A stretch of 64,000 nt of DNA, from NCBI RefSeq assembly GCF_003402235.1, contig NZ_QEWO01000003.1:62001-126000 (forward strand), written 5' to 3'. Source of the DNA: Parahaliea mediterranea. GTDB taxonomy: Bacteria; Pseudomonadota; Gammaproteobacteria; Pseudomonadales; Halieaceae. The translations under genes and the position numbers were made by a program. Below, one piece after another: positions 10,236 through 18,553 of this stretch. How positions within the stretch are numbered: the stretch's first letter is position 1; each line of letters begins with the position of its first letter. Under the pieces are notes generated by a model, which was not told the origin of the DNA, did not search any database, and saw nothing but the letters and a program-made list of their open reading frames with translations.

Positions 10236-10763
10236 TCAGGCGCTCACGCTGCGAGCAGTTTTACCGGCCCGCGAGGGGGGCAGGCAGATGCCGCACACGT
10301 AGTCGCTGGCCGGTGTGTGGGCGTGCATCACAAACTGGCCGGCACAGCGGGTGCAGGGGTTCACCTCGAACATGCCGCTCTCGAAATAGCGGATCAAGGT
10401 CCAGGCCCGGGTCAGCCCCAGTACTGGTTCTGCGCTGTCCAGCGACAGCTGCTCCAGGTACATGCGGTAGGCCTTGGTGAAGGCTTCCATGCGGGAGCAG
10501 CCCAGGGTGTTGGTCAGCCGCTGGTAGTAGCTGTAAAACAGCGACGAGTGAATGTTGGGCTGCCAGGTCATGAACCAGTCGGTGGAGAACGGCAGCATGC
10601 CCTTGGGGGGCGACATGCCGCGAACTTCCTTGTACAACCGTATCAGCCGGCCCCGGCTCAGTTCGGTCTCTGACTCCAGCACCTGCAGCCGCGCCCCGAG
10701 TTCAATCAATTCGATGGCGAGCTGCACCTGCTGCATCTCGCTCACCAGACTTTTGTCCGCCAC
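10236..10763 (-). CDS. flhC: Flagellar master transcriptional activator subunit FlhC
   Basis: With FlhD forms the FlhD4C2 activator of class 2 flagellar promoters. The 175-residue protein shows 'ELGARLQVLESETELSRGRL', 'SPPKGMLPFSTDWFMTW' and the zinc ligands C137-x2-C140 and C157-x2-C160, at the same numbers as in E. coli FlhC. I chose GTG 10763 because it aligns with the E. coli N-terminus (MADKSLVSEM versus MSEKSIVQEA) and has AAGG 9 bases upstream; a TTG two codons earlier is worse placed. It begins 2 bases after the flhD stop. motA follows after about 160 bases. Confidence 0.95.
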   Translation of the reverse strand: MADKSLVSEMQQVQLAIELIELGARLQVLESETELSRGRLIRLYKEVRGMSPPKGMLPFSTDWFMTWQPNIHSSLFYSYYQRLTNTLGCSRMEAFTKAYRMYLEQLSLDSAEPVLGLTRAWTLIRYFESGMFEVNPCTRCAGQFVMHAHTPASDYVCGICLPPSRAGKTARSVSA

Positions 10764-10765
10764 CT

Positions 10766-11104
10766 TCAAGCGCCTTCTGCAACGCCGGGCATACCGGAGT
10801 GTGGCACCGAGGCCATCAGCAGTGAGCCGTGCAGCAGGTCCATGCCCTGGTCGCGGGCGTTGTGGGTCAGCTGCGCCAACTGCGCCGCGCCTTCCAGGCA
10901 GGGGCGAAACAGCATCTGGTTGTTACGCGCCAGCCGGCCCACCTGACGCGCGCTCAGCGACAGCAAGTGCCGGCCGAGGTCGTCGTCGATCTTCAGCCGC
11001 ATGAGGGCTGTGGTGAAGTCCGCCTTGAGAAGGCGCTGTGCAATCAGCAAATAGGTCAGGTTGAGATCCTGGATTTCCACCAGGTCTTCAGCGTGTGTGT
11101 TCAT
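10766..11104 (-). CDS. flhD: Flagellar master transcriptional activator subunit FlhD
   Basis: Partner of FlhC at the top of the flagellar cascade. The 112-residue protein has 'LVEIQDLNLTYLLIAQRLL' and 'LSARQVGRLARNNQMLFRP', the helical core typical of FlhD. ATG 11104 is preceded by AAGGG at about 7 bases; an upstream in-frame start would add 18 residues with no family match. The gene has a 335-base upstream region with inverted repeats. FlhDC is typical of enterics and betaproteobacteria, so its presence here is informative. Confidence 0.93.
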   Translation of the reverse strand: MNTHAEDLVEIQDLNLTYLLIAQRLLKADFTTALMRLKIDDDLGRHLLSLSARQVGRLARNNQMLFRPCLEGAAQLAQLTHNARDQGMDLLHGSLLMASVPHSGMPGVAEGA

Positions 11105-11439
11105 GGTCTTGCCCTTGTTTACCGACGGCCGGAGCTGTGCGCCCCGATCCCTACCCATTGTTGGCGGATCCGCTTTTTTTTAGCGGCGGATTCCACCAGG
11201 CCGTGTTGCTTCCCTGCAAGACAAATGACACTTCTGTGAATCGGTTTGGACACAACATCCCGTAGTAAACCGTACCGATTCGGTGTCTTTCTAATTGCAC
11301 ACAATAATAACTTCCAAGAATGATGGTTTGAATGTGACATTCCCCATCAAACTGTGACGCACGTTTCACTTCCGTCAGAAAGTTCGCGTCGCGCCCTGTT
11401 CTGGCGTGTGCAGATACCGTGCGCACAAAGCGCAATCCA
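11105..11439 (-). promoter_or_regulatory. Long upstream region of flhDC with inverted repeats
   Basis: 335 bases without a convincing gene. It holds an 8-base inverted repeat GAATCGGT (11238-11245) / ACCGATTC (11274-11281), a 13-base near-perfect palindrome GAATGTGACATTC (11330-11342) and an A8/T8 run with flanking CCGCT/AGCGG pairing (about 11167-11190). In enterics the flhDC promoter region integrates many regulators; by analogy these are candidate operator or leader elements. No clear -10/-35 pair was found and no terminator for the preceding flhB-paralogue operon is evident. Confidence 0.4.
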
Positions 11440-11718
11440 TCACGCGTCGTTCTCGTCGGCCAGCCAGCCGAGCACTTCGGCGATGGCGCGGTACAGCGGC
11501 TCGGGAATGCGCTGGTCCAGGTCCAGCTGCATCAGCAGTTGCACCAGCGCCGGCTCGCTGTGAACAAACAGCCCCTGACGGCGCGCCTCGCTGATGATGC
11601 GCTCGGCCAATTCGCCATAGCCACTGGCCAGTAGCCGCGGCGGCGCCTTGCCGTCACCATAGCTGACGGCCGCCGCCCGGGATGCGGGCCGGCGTGGTGA
11701 GTCCGGCTGGTCAGTCAT
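11440..11718 (-). CDS. FlhB C-terminal-domain paralogue (FlhX type)
   Basis: A 92-residue protein matching only the cytoplasmic C-terminal part of FlhB after the NPTH cleavage site ('AAVSYGDGKAPPRLLASGYG', then 'ELAERIISEARRQGL' and 'IPEPLYRAIAEVLGWLAD'). It has no membrane segments and no NPTH, so it resembles the product of FlhB autocleavage. Such stand-alone proteins are known and often lie next to a FliK-like gene, as here. ATG 11718 overlaps the upstream gene by 8 bases; a TTG 7 codons earlier is possible. A role in export-substrate switching is inference. Confidence 0.8.
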   Translation of the reverse strand: MTDQPDSPRRPASRAAAVSYGDGKAPPRLLASGYGELAERIISEARRQGLFVHSEPALVQLLMQLDLDQRIPEPLYRAIAEVLGWLADENDA

Positions 11719-12775
11719 CGTCGAGCGCCCGAAAGGCAAGGTTCACCGGCTGGAAGCCGCAGTCGTGCAGGCGCTGCTCAAGGCCCTGCGAGCGCCGCTC
11801 CAGCTGTTCACTCAGCGCCGTGGCGGCCGCCAGTTCCAAGGTGAGCGCCTGGGCCTGCAGGGTCATCCTGACCTGCAGGCGCCCGCGCTGTGCAAGATCC
11901 AGCTCCAGCTCGGTGCGCCAGGTGTCTTCGCCGGCATCGCTGCTGTCGTCGTGTTTGTCGTCGCTTTTGTCGTCGTGTTTGCCACTTTCATCCCCAGCGC
12001 CCTGCCTGCCCGGTTGGCGGCCTTCGTCCCAGGCCACTTCCGGCGCAAAAATCGCCAGCGCCAGGAACAGGCCGTCCCACACATCGCCCTCCCAGCGCAC
12101 CACCGGGGTGGCCAGCATTTCCAACTGGTGGCGAACCACGCCGGCCAGGGTCTCTGGCAGGCGGGCCGGCTGGGCCTCTGACAGACGGGCCGGCGAGCCC
12201 TCGGGCAGCGGCCGCTCTGGCGCATCATCCGCATGGGTCGGGGCCGCGCCAACGGCCGGCGGCGCCGGTTGTGGGCGCGCGCTCATCTGCGGCTCCAGGG
12301 CCAGCTGGTCAGCGCTCAGGCGGCCGCGATACCACAGCGCCAGGTGGGATTCATAAAACAAACCGCTGTGGGCAATCTGCCCCTGCACGGCCCTGGCCAG
12401 GGCCGGCGGCTCCAGCACTTCGCCGGGCGCCGGCTGCAGGGGCGCTCCGCGCAGAACGCCGGGCGGCGCAGGGTAGCGTGCCAGCAGGCCGGCAATCTCC
12501 CGGGCGGCGGCACTCAGTTGCAGGCTGCCAGCGCCGCCGGTGGCGGGCGTATCAGCCTGCGCGCGCGCCGTGCTGTGGCCGGCATCGCCCGCCAGGGCGT
12601 TCTGCGGCAGCAGGGCCCGCGGGTCAAGGCGCGAATCGCTGTGCACGGCCTGGGGCGCAATGCCGGCCTGCAGCGGTTTGACCGGCTCGTTCAGGTCGCG
12701 CGGTTGCGGCAGGTCCACCCGCTTACCCAACACCTGATGCAGCAGTGTATCCAGCAGTGGAGTCAGCCCCGACAC
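11711..12775 (-). CDS. Second FliK-like hook-length/export-switch protein
   Basis: 354 residues with a long Pro/Ala/Gln-rich N-terminal part and a C-terminal domain of FliK type ('ELELDLAQRGRLQVRMTLQA', 'LEQRLHDCGFQPVNLAFRAL'). An acidic Asp/Lys/His-rich stretch (KHDDKSDDKHDDSSD) precedes that domain. A canonical FliK is encoded separately at 27225-28613, so this is a paralogue. The start is GTG 12775, with AGG close upstream. It lies 15 bases after fliT and overlaps the FlhX-type gene, suggesting the two products work together. The exact role is unknown. Confidence 0.72.
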   Translation of the reverse strand: MSGLTPLLDTLLHQVLGKRVDLPQPRDLNEPVKPLQAGIAPQAVHSDSRLDPRALLPQNALAGDAGHSTARAQADTPATGGAGSLQLSAAAREIAGLLARYPAPPGVLRGAPLQPAPGEVLEPPALARAVQGQIAHSGLFYESHLALWYRGRLSADQLALEPQMSARPQPAPPAVGAAPTHADDAPERPLPEGSPARLSEAQPARLPETLAGVVRHQLEMLATPVVRWEGDVWDGLFLALAIFAPEVAWDEGRQPGRQGAGDESGKHDDKSDDKHDDSSDAGEDTWRTELELDLAQRGRLQVRMTLQAQALTLELAAATALSEQLERRSQGLEQRLHDCGFQPVNLAFRALDDD

Positions 12776-12790
12776 CTTGCCTGCGCGCCC

Positions 12791-13210
12791 CTACCGCTCG
12801 TCCGGCATTTGCGCTTCGCCGGGCGGCACAGCCCCGCCCTGGCGGTAAACGCGGTTGAGGCTGCGACGCCGCTGGGCGGTGCCCAGGCGCTCGCCAATTT
12901 CGTCGCGCCGCGCGAGCAAAAGATCGCGGATTGCCAGGTCGTTGCCGAGGATGGTCTCCAGCATCAGCGCCTTGTGGGCCTGCTGGTCGGCATCCAGCGC
13001 CAGGCCCTTCTCCTGCCGGCGCAGTGTTTCCACCTCCACCACATAGCGGGCCTGTTGGCGAATCAGCTCTTCCCAGCGCTGGCTGCGCGCCAGCTCCAGC
13101 ATGGCGCGGGTCATCAGCACCAGCGATTCGTAGACCGCCAGTACCTCCTCGCCGGTTTTGAGACTGACCGACGCTGCCTGCTGGCGGGTGCCGGCCTCAG
13201 TAAGCGGCAT
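12791..13210 (-). CDS. fliT: Flagellar export chaperone FliT
   Basis: Small helical chaperone for the cap protein FliD; in enterics it also binds FlhDC. The 139-residue protein has the FliT pattern 'EVLAVYESLVLMTRAMLELA' followed by charged helices. ATG 13210 has AGGAGG 9 bases upstream and overlaps the end of fliS by 14 bases. Position fliD-fliS-fliT supports the call because sequence conservation in this family is low. Confidence 0.8.
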   Translation of the reverse strand: MPLTEAGTRQQAASVSLKTGEEVLAVYESLVLMTRAMLELARSQRWEELIRQQARYVVEVETLRRQEKGLALDADQQAHKALMLETILGNDLAIRDLLLARRDEIGERLGTAQRRRSLNRVYRQGGAVPPGEAQMPDER

Positions 13211-13721
13211 CCGCGTGCGCCTCCTGTTGTGCGGCGCCCGCAGCGTTGCCTGCCTTGTTACCTGTACCGGTACCTGCACCGTCGCCCGCACCATCATCGC
13301 CAGCACTGCCGCGCGCGTTGGCCCCAATCTGCCGCCAGGCGCTGCCGATGTCCGCCAACAGGCGGCCGGCTTCTGCCAGGCTGGCGTCGTCGTCGTGCAG
13401 GTTGGCCTTCAGCAGCAGGCGCCCCACGTAGTCGTAGAGGGCCGCCAGCTGCGCGGCAATCTCGCCGCCCTGCTCTTCGTCCAGGGCGGCCAGCAGGCCG
13501 TTGTTGACGATGTCCAGGGCTTTGGAAATGGCCAGCCCCTTGGCGGCACGGTCGCCTTTTTCCAGGTGCAGGCGGGCCGTGCGAATGGCACTCTCGGCGC
13601 CATCGAATAGCATTTCGATCAGCCGGTGCGGGCTGGCGGACAGCACATCGCTCTCCACGCCCACGCGGGCATAACTGCCAGGGCCCTGCCGCCAGGCCGT
13701 GGCTCCTCGCCGGTTCATCAT
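13197..13721 (-). CDS. fliS: Flagellin export chaperone FliS, with Gly/Ala-rich tail
   Basis: Chaperone that binds the flagellin C-terminus in the cytoplasm. Residues about 15-130 have the family core ('SASPHRLIEMLFDGAESAI', 'ALDIVNNGLLAALD'). The remaining 40 or so residues are a low-complexity Gly/Ala/Asp/Thr-rich tail (GDDGAGDGAGTGTGNKAGN), making it longer (174) than the usual 120-140. Two ATGs overlap at the start; 13721 has GGGAG 9 bases upstream. Second gene after fliD. Confidence 0.92.
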   Translation of the reverse strand: MMNRRGATAWRQGPGSYARVGVESDVLSASPHRLIEMLFDGAESAIRTARLHLEKGDRAAKGLAISKALDIVNNGLLAALDEEQGGEIAAQLAALYDYVGRLLLKANLHDDDASLAEAGRLLADIGSAWRQIGANARGSAGDDGAGDGAGTGTGNKAGNAAGAAQQEAHADAAY

Positions 13722-13782
13722 GGCCGGGTTCTCCCTTTGTCTACGCTCTGCTGCACGTTATTCAGTACCCTCAATTGCGCTG

Positions 13783-15126
13783 TCAGTCCCGGCCCAGCTG
13801 GGCGTTCATCATGTCGAACTGCTGGGTCAGGTAGTCGCTGGTGGAATTCATGCTGGCGATCAGGCTGTCCAGCTGGCTGAACTGGCTGCGGTAGCGGCTG
13901 ACCGTGGCGGCGATGCTCTGCTCCATGCGCTCGTAGCGCAGGCCCAGTGCATCAATGCTGTCACCCAGTGCGTCGGTGGCGCTGTCGATCAGCCCACCGT
14001 CCTGCACCATCGGGTCGATCACCGCGGCCAGGCGATTGGCAAAGCCGCTCTCGCCGTCGCCGGCAAAAAAAGCGGCCAGCTCGCCGGGCTGGGCCTCCAG
14101 CACCGCATCGAGGCGGTCGCCGTCCAGGGACAGGGTGCCATCGAGCTGCAGCGATACGCCGATGTCGCTGAGCATGCCCAGCGTGCCATCCTCCACGGCG
14201 CTCATGCCGCCGCGCAGGCGGCTTTCCACCGAACGCAGGGTGTTGTTGCCAAGCAGCATACCGGCGGATCCGGTCTCGCTGTTGTAGCTGCTCAGGCTGC
14301 CGATGGTTTTTTGCAGGGCGTTGTAGCTGTTGACGAAGCCCTGCACTGCGGTGCGCACGGCCTCGTCGTCGCGGGCGATGTCCAGCGCCACGCTGCCGGT
14401 TTCCACGAGGTTCAGGGTCACCCCCTGTATAGCGTCCGCCACGCTGTTGGACTGGCTCTGGATGGCAATCCCGTTCACGTTCAGCTCGGCATTGCGGGCG
14501 GCAACTTCGGTGGCTGCATCCAGCGCCAGGCTGCCCGCCAGGTCGCCAAAGTCCACCGTGGCAATCGCAGCGTCGGTGCCGGTCTCCGAAGAGGCCAGCA
14601 CCAGCCGCCAGGGGCTGGCGCTGCCATCGTTAACCAGCGAGGCAGACACGCCGGCATCGGCGGCGTTGATGGCGTCGCGCACCGCTTCCAGGGAGCTGGC
14701 CTCGGCGGGAATGACAATATCAGTGCTAGCGCCATTGGCCAGGGTGACGGCAATGGTGCCCGCACCCAGGCTGGCTTCGCGATCGGCGACACCGGCGGTG
14801 GCAATGCTGGAACCACGCGCCAGCTGTTGCACATCCACCTGAAAGCTGCCCGGCAGCGCGTCGGTGCCTGCGGTCACGGTAGCCGCATCGCCGCTGGTGC
14901 TGGCTTTGACGGTTGCGAACACATCCGGTGAGGCCAACTTGGCCACGGCGCTGTTGAGCTGGTCCAGGGCATTGTCGAGCAGGCCGAAGGAGGAAATCTT
15001 CGCCTGCTGCTTGTTTTGCTGGGCGACAATGGGCTGCAGTTTCTGCCGCTCAGCCGACTCCAGCTGATCCAGCAGCCCGCCGAGATCAAGCCCCGAACCG
15101 ATACCCAGGGAGGAAATACTCGCCAT
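13783..15126 (-). CDS. fliD: Flagellar filament cap protein FliD
   Basis: Exported protein that caps the filament and folds flagellin at the tip. The 447 residues start MASISSLGIGSGLDLGGLLD, the standard FliD N-terminus, with a C-terminal coiled coil ('RLAAVIDPMVQDGGLIDSATD', here by its first part, and 'YERMEQSIAATVSRYRSQFS'). ATG start. A sigma-28 promoter lies at 15222-15248, so fliD-fliS-fliT-fliK2-flhX is probably a late operon. Confidence 0.95.
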   Translation of the reverse strand: MASISSLGIGSGLDLGGLLDQLESAERQKLQPIVAQQNKQQAKISSFGLLDNALDQLNSAVAKLASPDVFATVKASTSGDAATVTAGTDALPGSFQVDVQQLARGSSIATAGVADREASLGAGTIAVTLANGASTDIVIPAEASSLEAVRDAINAADAGVSASLVNDGSASPWRLVLASSETGTDAAIATVDFGDLAGSLALDAATEVAARNAELNVNGIAIQSQSNSVADAIQGVTLNLVETGSVALDIARDDEAVRTAVQGFVNSYNALQKTIGSLSSYNSETGSAGMLLGNNTLRSVESRLRGGMSAVEDGTLGMLSDIGVSLQLDGTLSLDGDRLDAVLEAQPGELAAFFAGDGESGFANRLAAVIDPMVQDGGLIDSATDALGDSIDALGLRYERMEQSIAATVSRYRSQFSQLDSLIASMNSTSDYLTQQFDMMNAQLGRD

Positions 15127-15221
15127 ACCTTTCGCTTACCTCATCCATACAGTGGCCTATTGTGCGCCAGTTGGCCGCCGCCCAAGGGCGGAACAGGGCC
15201 TTGCCAGCGCGCTATTTACTG

Positions 15222-15248
15222 CTTTCGGCCGGGGCGGCCAATTCTTTA
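15222..15248 (-). promoter_or_regulatory. Sigma-28 promoter for the fliD operon
   Basis: Minus strand TAAA, 15 bases, GCCGAAAG (consensus TAAA-N15-GCCGATAA). The -35 overlaps the stop codon of the PilZ/HD-GYP gene. It lies about 96 bases upstream of the fliD ATG. Confidence 0.75.
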
Positions 15249-17015
15249 GGGTGTGAAGCGCGAACCTATCTGGCGTGCGTCTATCCATTGCGCGCCTGCC
15301 TCACGTGCAAGGGCCTGCAGCGGGCCCACCGCGGCCAGCGCCGCATCGCGCAGCACCTCGCCGAGCGAGTCGGCAGACAACGGCGCAGCGGGGCCGCCGC
15401 CATCATCACCATAACCACCGCCGCCCGCACGCAGCTGCAGGGCCTGGGGGCGCCCTTCGGCATCCAGCGCCGCCACCCAGCCGCGGCGGCCATCGCCGAG
15501 GGCTACCGGCGCCCCCACCGGCAAATCGCCAAAGTGATTGAAGTAACGCTGCACCCAGCGCGCATCAAACGCCTCGGGGCGCGCTTGCACATACGCACGG
15601 CAGGCCGGTGCCGCCAGGGCTGCCCGGCCCGCGCCGGGCCAGCCGAGCTGCTCTACCGCCACCGCCACGCTGGCCAGGCGGGTGAGTTCGTGCAGCGCCT
15701 CGCCGCGCCAGCCGTGGGGGGCGCCGCTGCCGTCCAGGCGCTCATAAGCGCCCTCCAGCACCGCCTCGCGCACCGCCTCCGACAGCCACTGGCAGCGCTG
15801 CAGGCGCGGGCGCAATGCTGCCAGGGCCGCGGCCCGGCCGTGGCCATCGATGCCGGCTTCCGCCGCCTTATGCGTATTTTCTCTATCACCCTCACCCTCT
15901 CCCTCAACCAGCACTCGGCCCAGGTCGTGCAGCAGGGCGCAGGCGGCCAGCGCCTTCAGCAGGTCGCGCGGCATGCGCAGGGCAGCGCCCATGTCCACCA
16001 GCCGTACAGCCAGCGCCAGCGACTGCTGGATCAGTGGGCGCTGCGGGGGCAGCAGGGCCAGCGCCAGCAGCAGGCCCTCGCGGTCTTCTTCCTGCAGCAC
16101 CAGCAGCCGGTCGGCGACGCGCGACAACAACACCGGATCCACCAGCGCCCCTTCGCGCAGCGCCAGCAGCTGGCCGCTCAGGTAATCGGCCACCCGCGCC
16201 AGGCGCCGGGTCATGGGTGTGGGATAGCTGAAGTCGTTGCCAAGCCCAACCTCTGCCTCGCCATCGCGCGGTATAAAGAGGGAAGACGGCTGCAGGCCGG
16301 ACTGCTCGTCGCTGGCGCTGCGGGCCGCTTCACGCTCCACCTCGCGCACAATGAACCACAGCTGCCGGTCCTGCTCACTGTTAAGGCGGTCAAAGGCAAA
16401 ACCCACCTCAATCACCGCGCCCCCCGCCTCCACCACATGCCGGGTGGCACGGGCCCCGCTCACAAAACGGGTGCCGTTCACAAAGCAGAGCTCCAGCTCC
16501 GCCGGGGCATCCAGCCCGTCGGCGGCAGAGGCCGGCAGGCTCACCTGGCAACCGCCCATGGAGACGTCGCGCAAATCACCCTGAATGGCACCGGCGGCAC
16601 CCGCCAGGCGCAGCAGCACGCCGGCGCGCATGCCCAAGCGCAGGGTGGCGCGATAGCTCTCGCGTCGCTGGTGCTGCTCCAGAAAGTCCGGGTAACGGCA
16701 CACACAGCGCTGGCGCCCGCCGTGGGTTTCCACCCGCACTACCGGCAACGGCGGCGTGCGCAGCAGGCCGTCGGCATTGCGCCCCACCAACTGCAGATCG
16801 CGCTGACGCATGATGGCCGGGGCGTGGTGGCCGGTGGCGGTGATGTCCACCACCACCTCGCCGCCGGGCTCGGCCCGCTCCACCACCACCGGCAGGGGTG
16901 ACTCGCCGCGCGCATCCAGCACCAGGGCCGCCATGCCGGGCAGGGTCAGCGTGGTCATCAGTTCCTGTATCAGCGCCGGGTTGTGGATTCGCCCGGGCTC
17001 CCTGTCTTCGCTCAT
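15246..17015 (-). CDS. PilZ domain protein fused to a degenerate HD-GYP domain
   Basis: 589-residue cytoplasmic protein. Residues about 10-110 look like the YcgR-type N-terminal domain. A PilZ domain follows with both c-di-GMP-binding motifs, R118-x3-R122 (RRESYR) and D150-VSMGG. Residues about 265-470 resemble HD-GYP: H363-D364 (ALLHDLGR) is kept, but the HHE...GYP signature is AYERLDGSGAP and the early metal-binding His is replaced by Gln, so catalysis is unlikely. ATG 17015 has AGGAG at 9 bases. A sigma-28 promoter precedes it, divergent from fliC. Inference: a c-di-GMP-responsive motility effector expressed with the filament. The fusion is unusual and the function is untested. Confidence 0.82.
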   Translation of the reverse strand: MSEDREPGRIHNPALIQELMTTLTLPGMAALVLDARGESPLPVVVERAEPGGEVVVDITATGHHAPAIMRQRDLQLVGRNADGLLRTPPLPVVRVETHGGRQRCVCRYPDFLEQHQRRESYRATLRLGMRAGVLLRLAGAAGAIQGDLRDVSMGGCQVSLPASAADGLDAPAELELCFVNGTRFVSGARATRHVVEAGGAVIEVGFAFDRLNSEQDRQLWFIVREVEREAARSASDEQSGLQPSSLFIPRDGEAEVGLGNDFSYPTPMTRRLARVADYLSGQLLALREGALVDPVLLSRVADRLLVLQEEDREGLLLALALLPPQRPLIQQSLALAVRLVDMGAALRMPRDLLKALAACALLHDLGRVLVEGEGEGDRENTHKAAEAGIDGHGRAAALAALRPRLQRCQWLSEAVREAVLEGAYERLDGSGAPHGWRGEALHELTRLASVAVAVEQLGWPGAGRAALAAPACRAYVQARPEAFDARWVQRYFNHFGDLPVGAPVALGDGRRGWVAALDAEGRPQALQLRAGGGGYGDDGGGPAAPLSADSLGEVLRDAALAAVGPLQALAREAGAQWIDARQIGSRFTP

Positions 17016-17072
17016 GTCGCTGCACTCCTGCCTGCACTCGATTTGCAATGCCAGTGACGGCACTCGTTCTGC

Positions 17073-17099
17073 CTATCGGCACAGCGCCGGCATTCTTTA
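17073..17099 (-). promoter_or_regulatory. Sigma-28 promoter for the PilZ/HD-GYP gene
   Basis: Minus strand TAAA (17099-17096), 15 bases, GCCGATAG (17080-17073), one mismatch from consensus. It lies 58 bases upstream of the ATG at 17015 and back to back with the fliC promoter, 36 bases away. Confidence 0.8.
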
Positions 17100-17135
17100 A
17101 GCGCGCACCCGGCGCGAGGGATTTGCAAAGCAGGG

Positions 17136-17162
17136 GCTAAAGCTTGGGCGAAATCCGCCGAA
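17136..17162 (+). promoter_or_regulatory. Sigma-28 promoter for flagellin fliC
   Basis: TAAA (17136-17139), 15 bases, GCCGAAAT (17155-17162). It lies about 108 bases upstream of the fliC ATG, leaving a leader of about 100 bases. Confidence 0.75.
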
Positions 17163-17270
17163 ATAAGGGGTAACGGCATTTGGCGCCGTTGCGGCGGAAC
17201 CGCGATCAGCTCGACTGAAACGAACCCGCCGGACTATTAACGAATCAGTCGAAAACAGAAGGACATACTT

Positions 17271-18521
17271 ATGTCAGTGATCAACACCAACATTACCGCA
17301 ATGATCGGCCAGCAGAACCTGGGCAAATCCCAGAGCGCCCTGCAGACCGCCATGGAGCGACTGTCTTCCGGCCTGCGTATCAACAGCGCCAAAGACGACG
17401 CCGCCGGCCAGGCCATCGCCAACCGCATGAGCGCGCAAATCACCGGCCTGTCCCAGGCCCAGCGTAACGCCAACGACGGCATCTCCGTTGCGCAAACCGC
17501 TGAAGGCGCCCTGAACCAGGTGAACGACAACCTGCAGCGCATCCGCGAGCTGACCGTGCAATCCCAGAACGGCACCAACTCCAGTGACGACCTGAAGTCC
17601 ATTCAGGCTGAGATCGACCAGCGCCTGACCGAGATCGACCGCATCTCCGAGCAGACTGACTTCAACGGCGTGAAAGTACTGGCGGCAGACACCAGCCTGA
17701 ACATCCAGGTTGGCGCCAACGACGGCGAATCCATCAGCGTTGGCCTGAAGGAAATCACCTCCAGCACCCTGGGGCTGAGCACCTTCAACGTATCCGGCCC
17801 GGCCGACACCGACACCAGCACTGCCGGACTGCAGCTCACTGCGCAAACCGGTGGCCCGACTGACGCGATGAAAGCCGCCTACGGCGACACCACTGCGGTA
17901 ACAACCACCTCCATCAACGACTTCTCCGCCGATCTGCAGGTATCCCTGGGTCTGGCCGGCAACGGCAGTGTGGCCATCGCCGACACCAGCACCGGCAACG
18001 CGCAAGTCGATGCCAACGGCAACTGGTACGCCGAAGTCAGCATTACGCTGACCGCGGACGCCGCCGGTGAAAGTGCCGCTGCCACGCTGGCCAACCAGGG
18101 TATTGAAGTTGCCGCAGACGGCACCGCACATACCTTTTACGTTGCCCTGGACCCCCAGGACGCCGACACAACTGCCACCCCCGGCACTGCAGCGTTCAAT
18201 GTGGATGGTTCCGAACTGACTGCCGACAGCCTGTCCACCGGTTCCAGCAACAACCCGCTGGCTAGCCTGGACGCCGCACTGAGCACTGTTGACACACTGC
18301 GCTCCGACCTCGGTGCTGTGCAAAACCGCTTCGAGTCCGCCATCACCAACCTGCAAACCAACGAAACCAACCTGTCCGCTGCCCGCTCGCGCATCGAAGA
18401 CGCCGACTACGCAACTGAGGTTTCCAACATGACCCGCGCGCAAATCCTGCAGCAAGCGGGCACCTCTGTACTGGCGCAGGCCAACCAGGTTCCGCAGAAC
18501 GTACTGTCCCTGCTGGGCTAA
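17271..18521 (+). CDS. fliC: Flagellin FliC
   Basis: Filament subunit, exported through the flagellum. The 416 residues have the conserved N-terminal D0/D1 helices (MSVINTNITAMIGQQNLGKS, SSGLRINSAKDDAAGQAIANR here as separate pieces of that region) and the C-terminal D1/D0 pair (RSRIEDADYATEVSNMTRAQ, then LAQANQVPQNVLSLLG). The central third, rich in Thr/Ala/Asp, is the variable surface region. It is the only flagellin in the window and a single-gene unit with its own promoter and terminator. Confidence 0.97.
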   Translation: MSVINTNITAMIGQQNLGKSQSALQTAMERLSSGLRINSAKDDAAGQAIANRMSAQITGLSQAQRNANDGISVAQTAEGALNQVNDNLQRIRELTVQSQNGTNSSDDLKSIQAEIDQRLTEIDRISEQTDFNGVKVLAADTSLNIQVGANDGESISVGLKEITSSTLGLSTFNVSGPADTDTSTAGLQLTAQTGGPTDAMKAAYGDTTAVTTTSINDFSADLQVSLGLAGNGSVAIADTSTGNAQVDANGNWYAEVSITLTADAAGESAAATLANQGIEVAADGTAHTFYVALDPQDADTTATPGTAAFNVDGSELTADSLSTGSSNNPLASLDAALSTVDTLRSDLGAVQNRFESAITNLQTNETNLSAARSRIEDADYATEVSNMTRAQILQQAGTSVLAQANQVPQNVLSLLG

Positions 18522-18553
18522 CGCATCCCAACGAGATCCCCATCTCGTGTTCA

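Noticed and set aside
11351-11370. CRP-like site in the flhDC upstream region
   Set aside because: TGTGA is followed by TCAC at the wrong spacing (8 instead of 6), so it does not fit the CRP consensus.
11119-11435. Small minus-strand frames in the flhDC upstream region
   Set aside because: Overlapping frames, no ribosome binding site and no similarity; the region looks regulatory.
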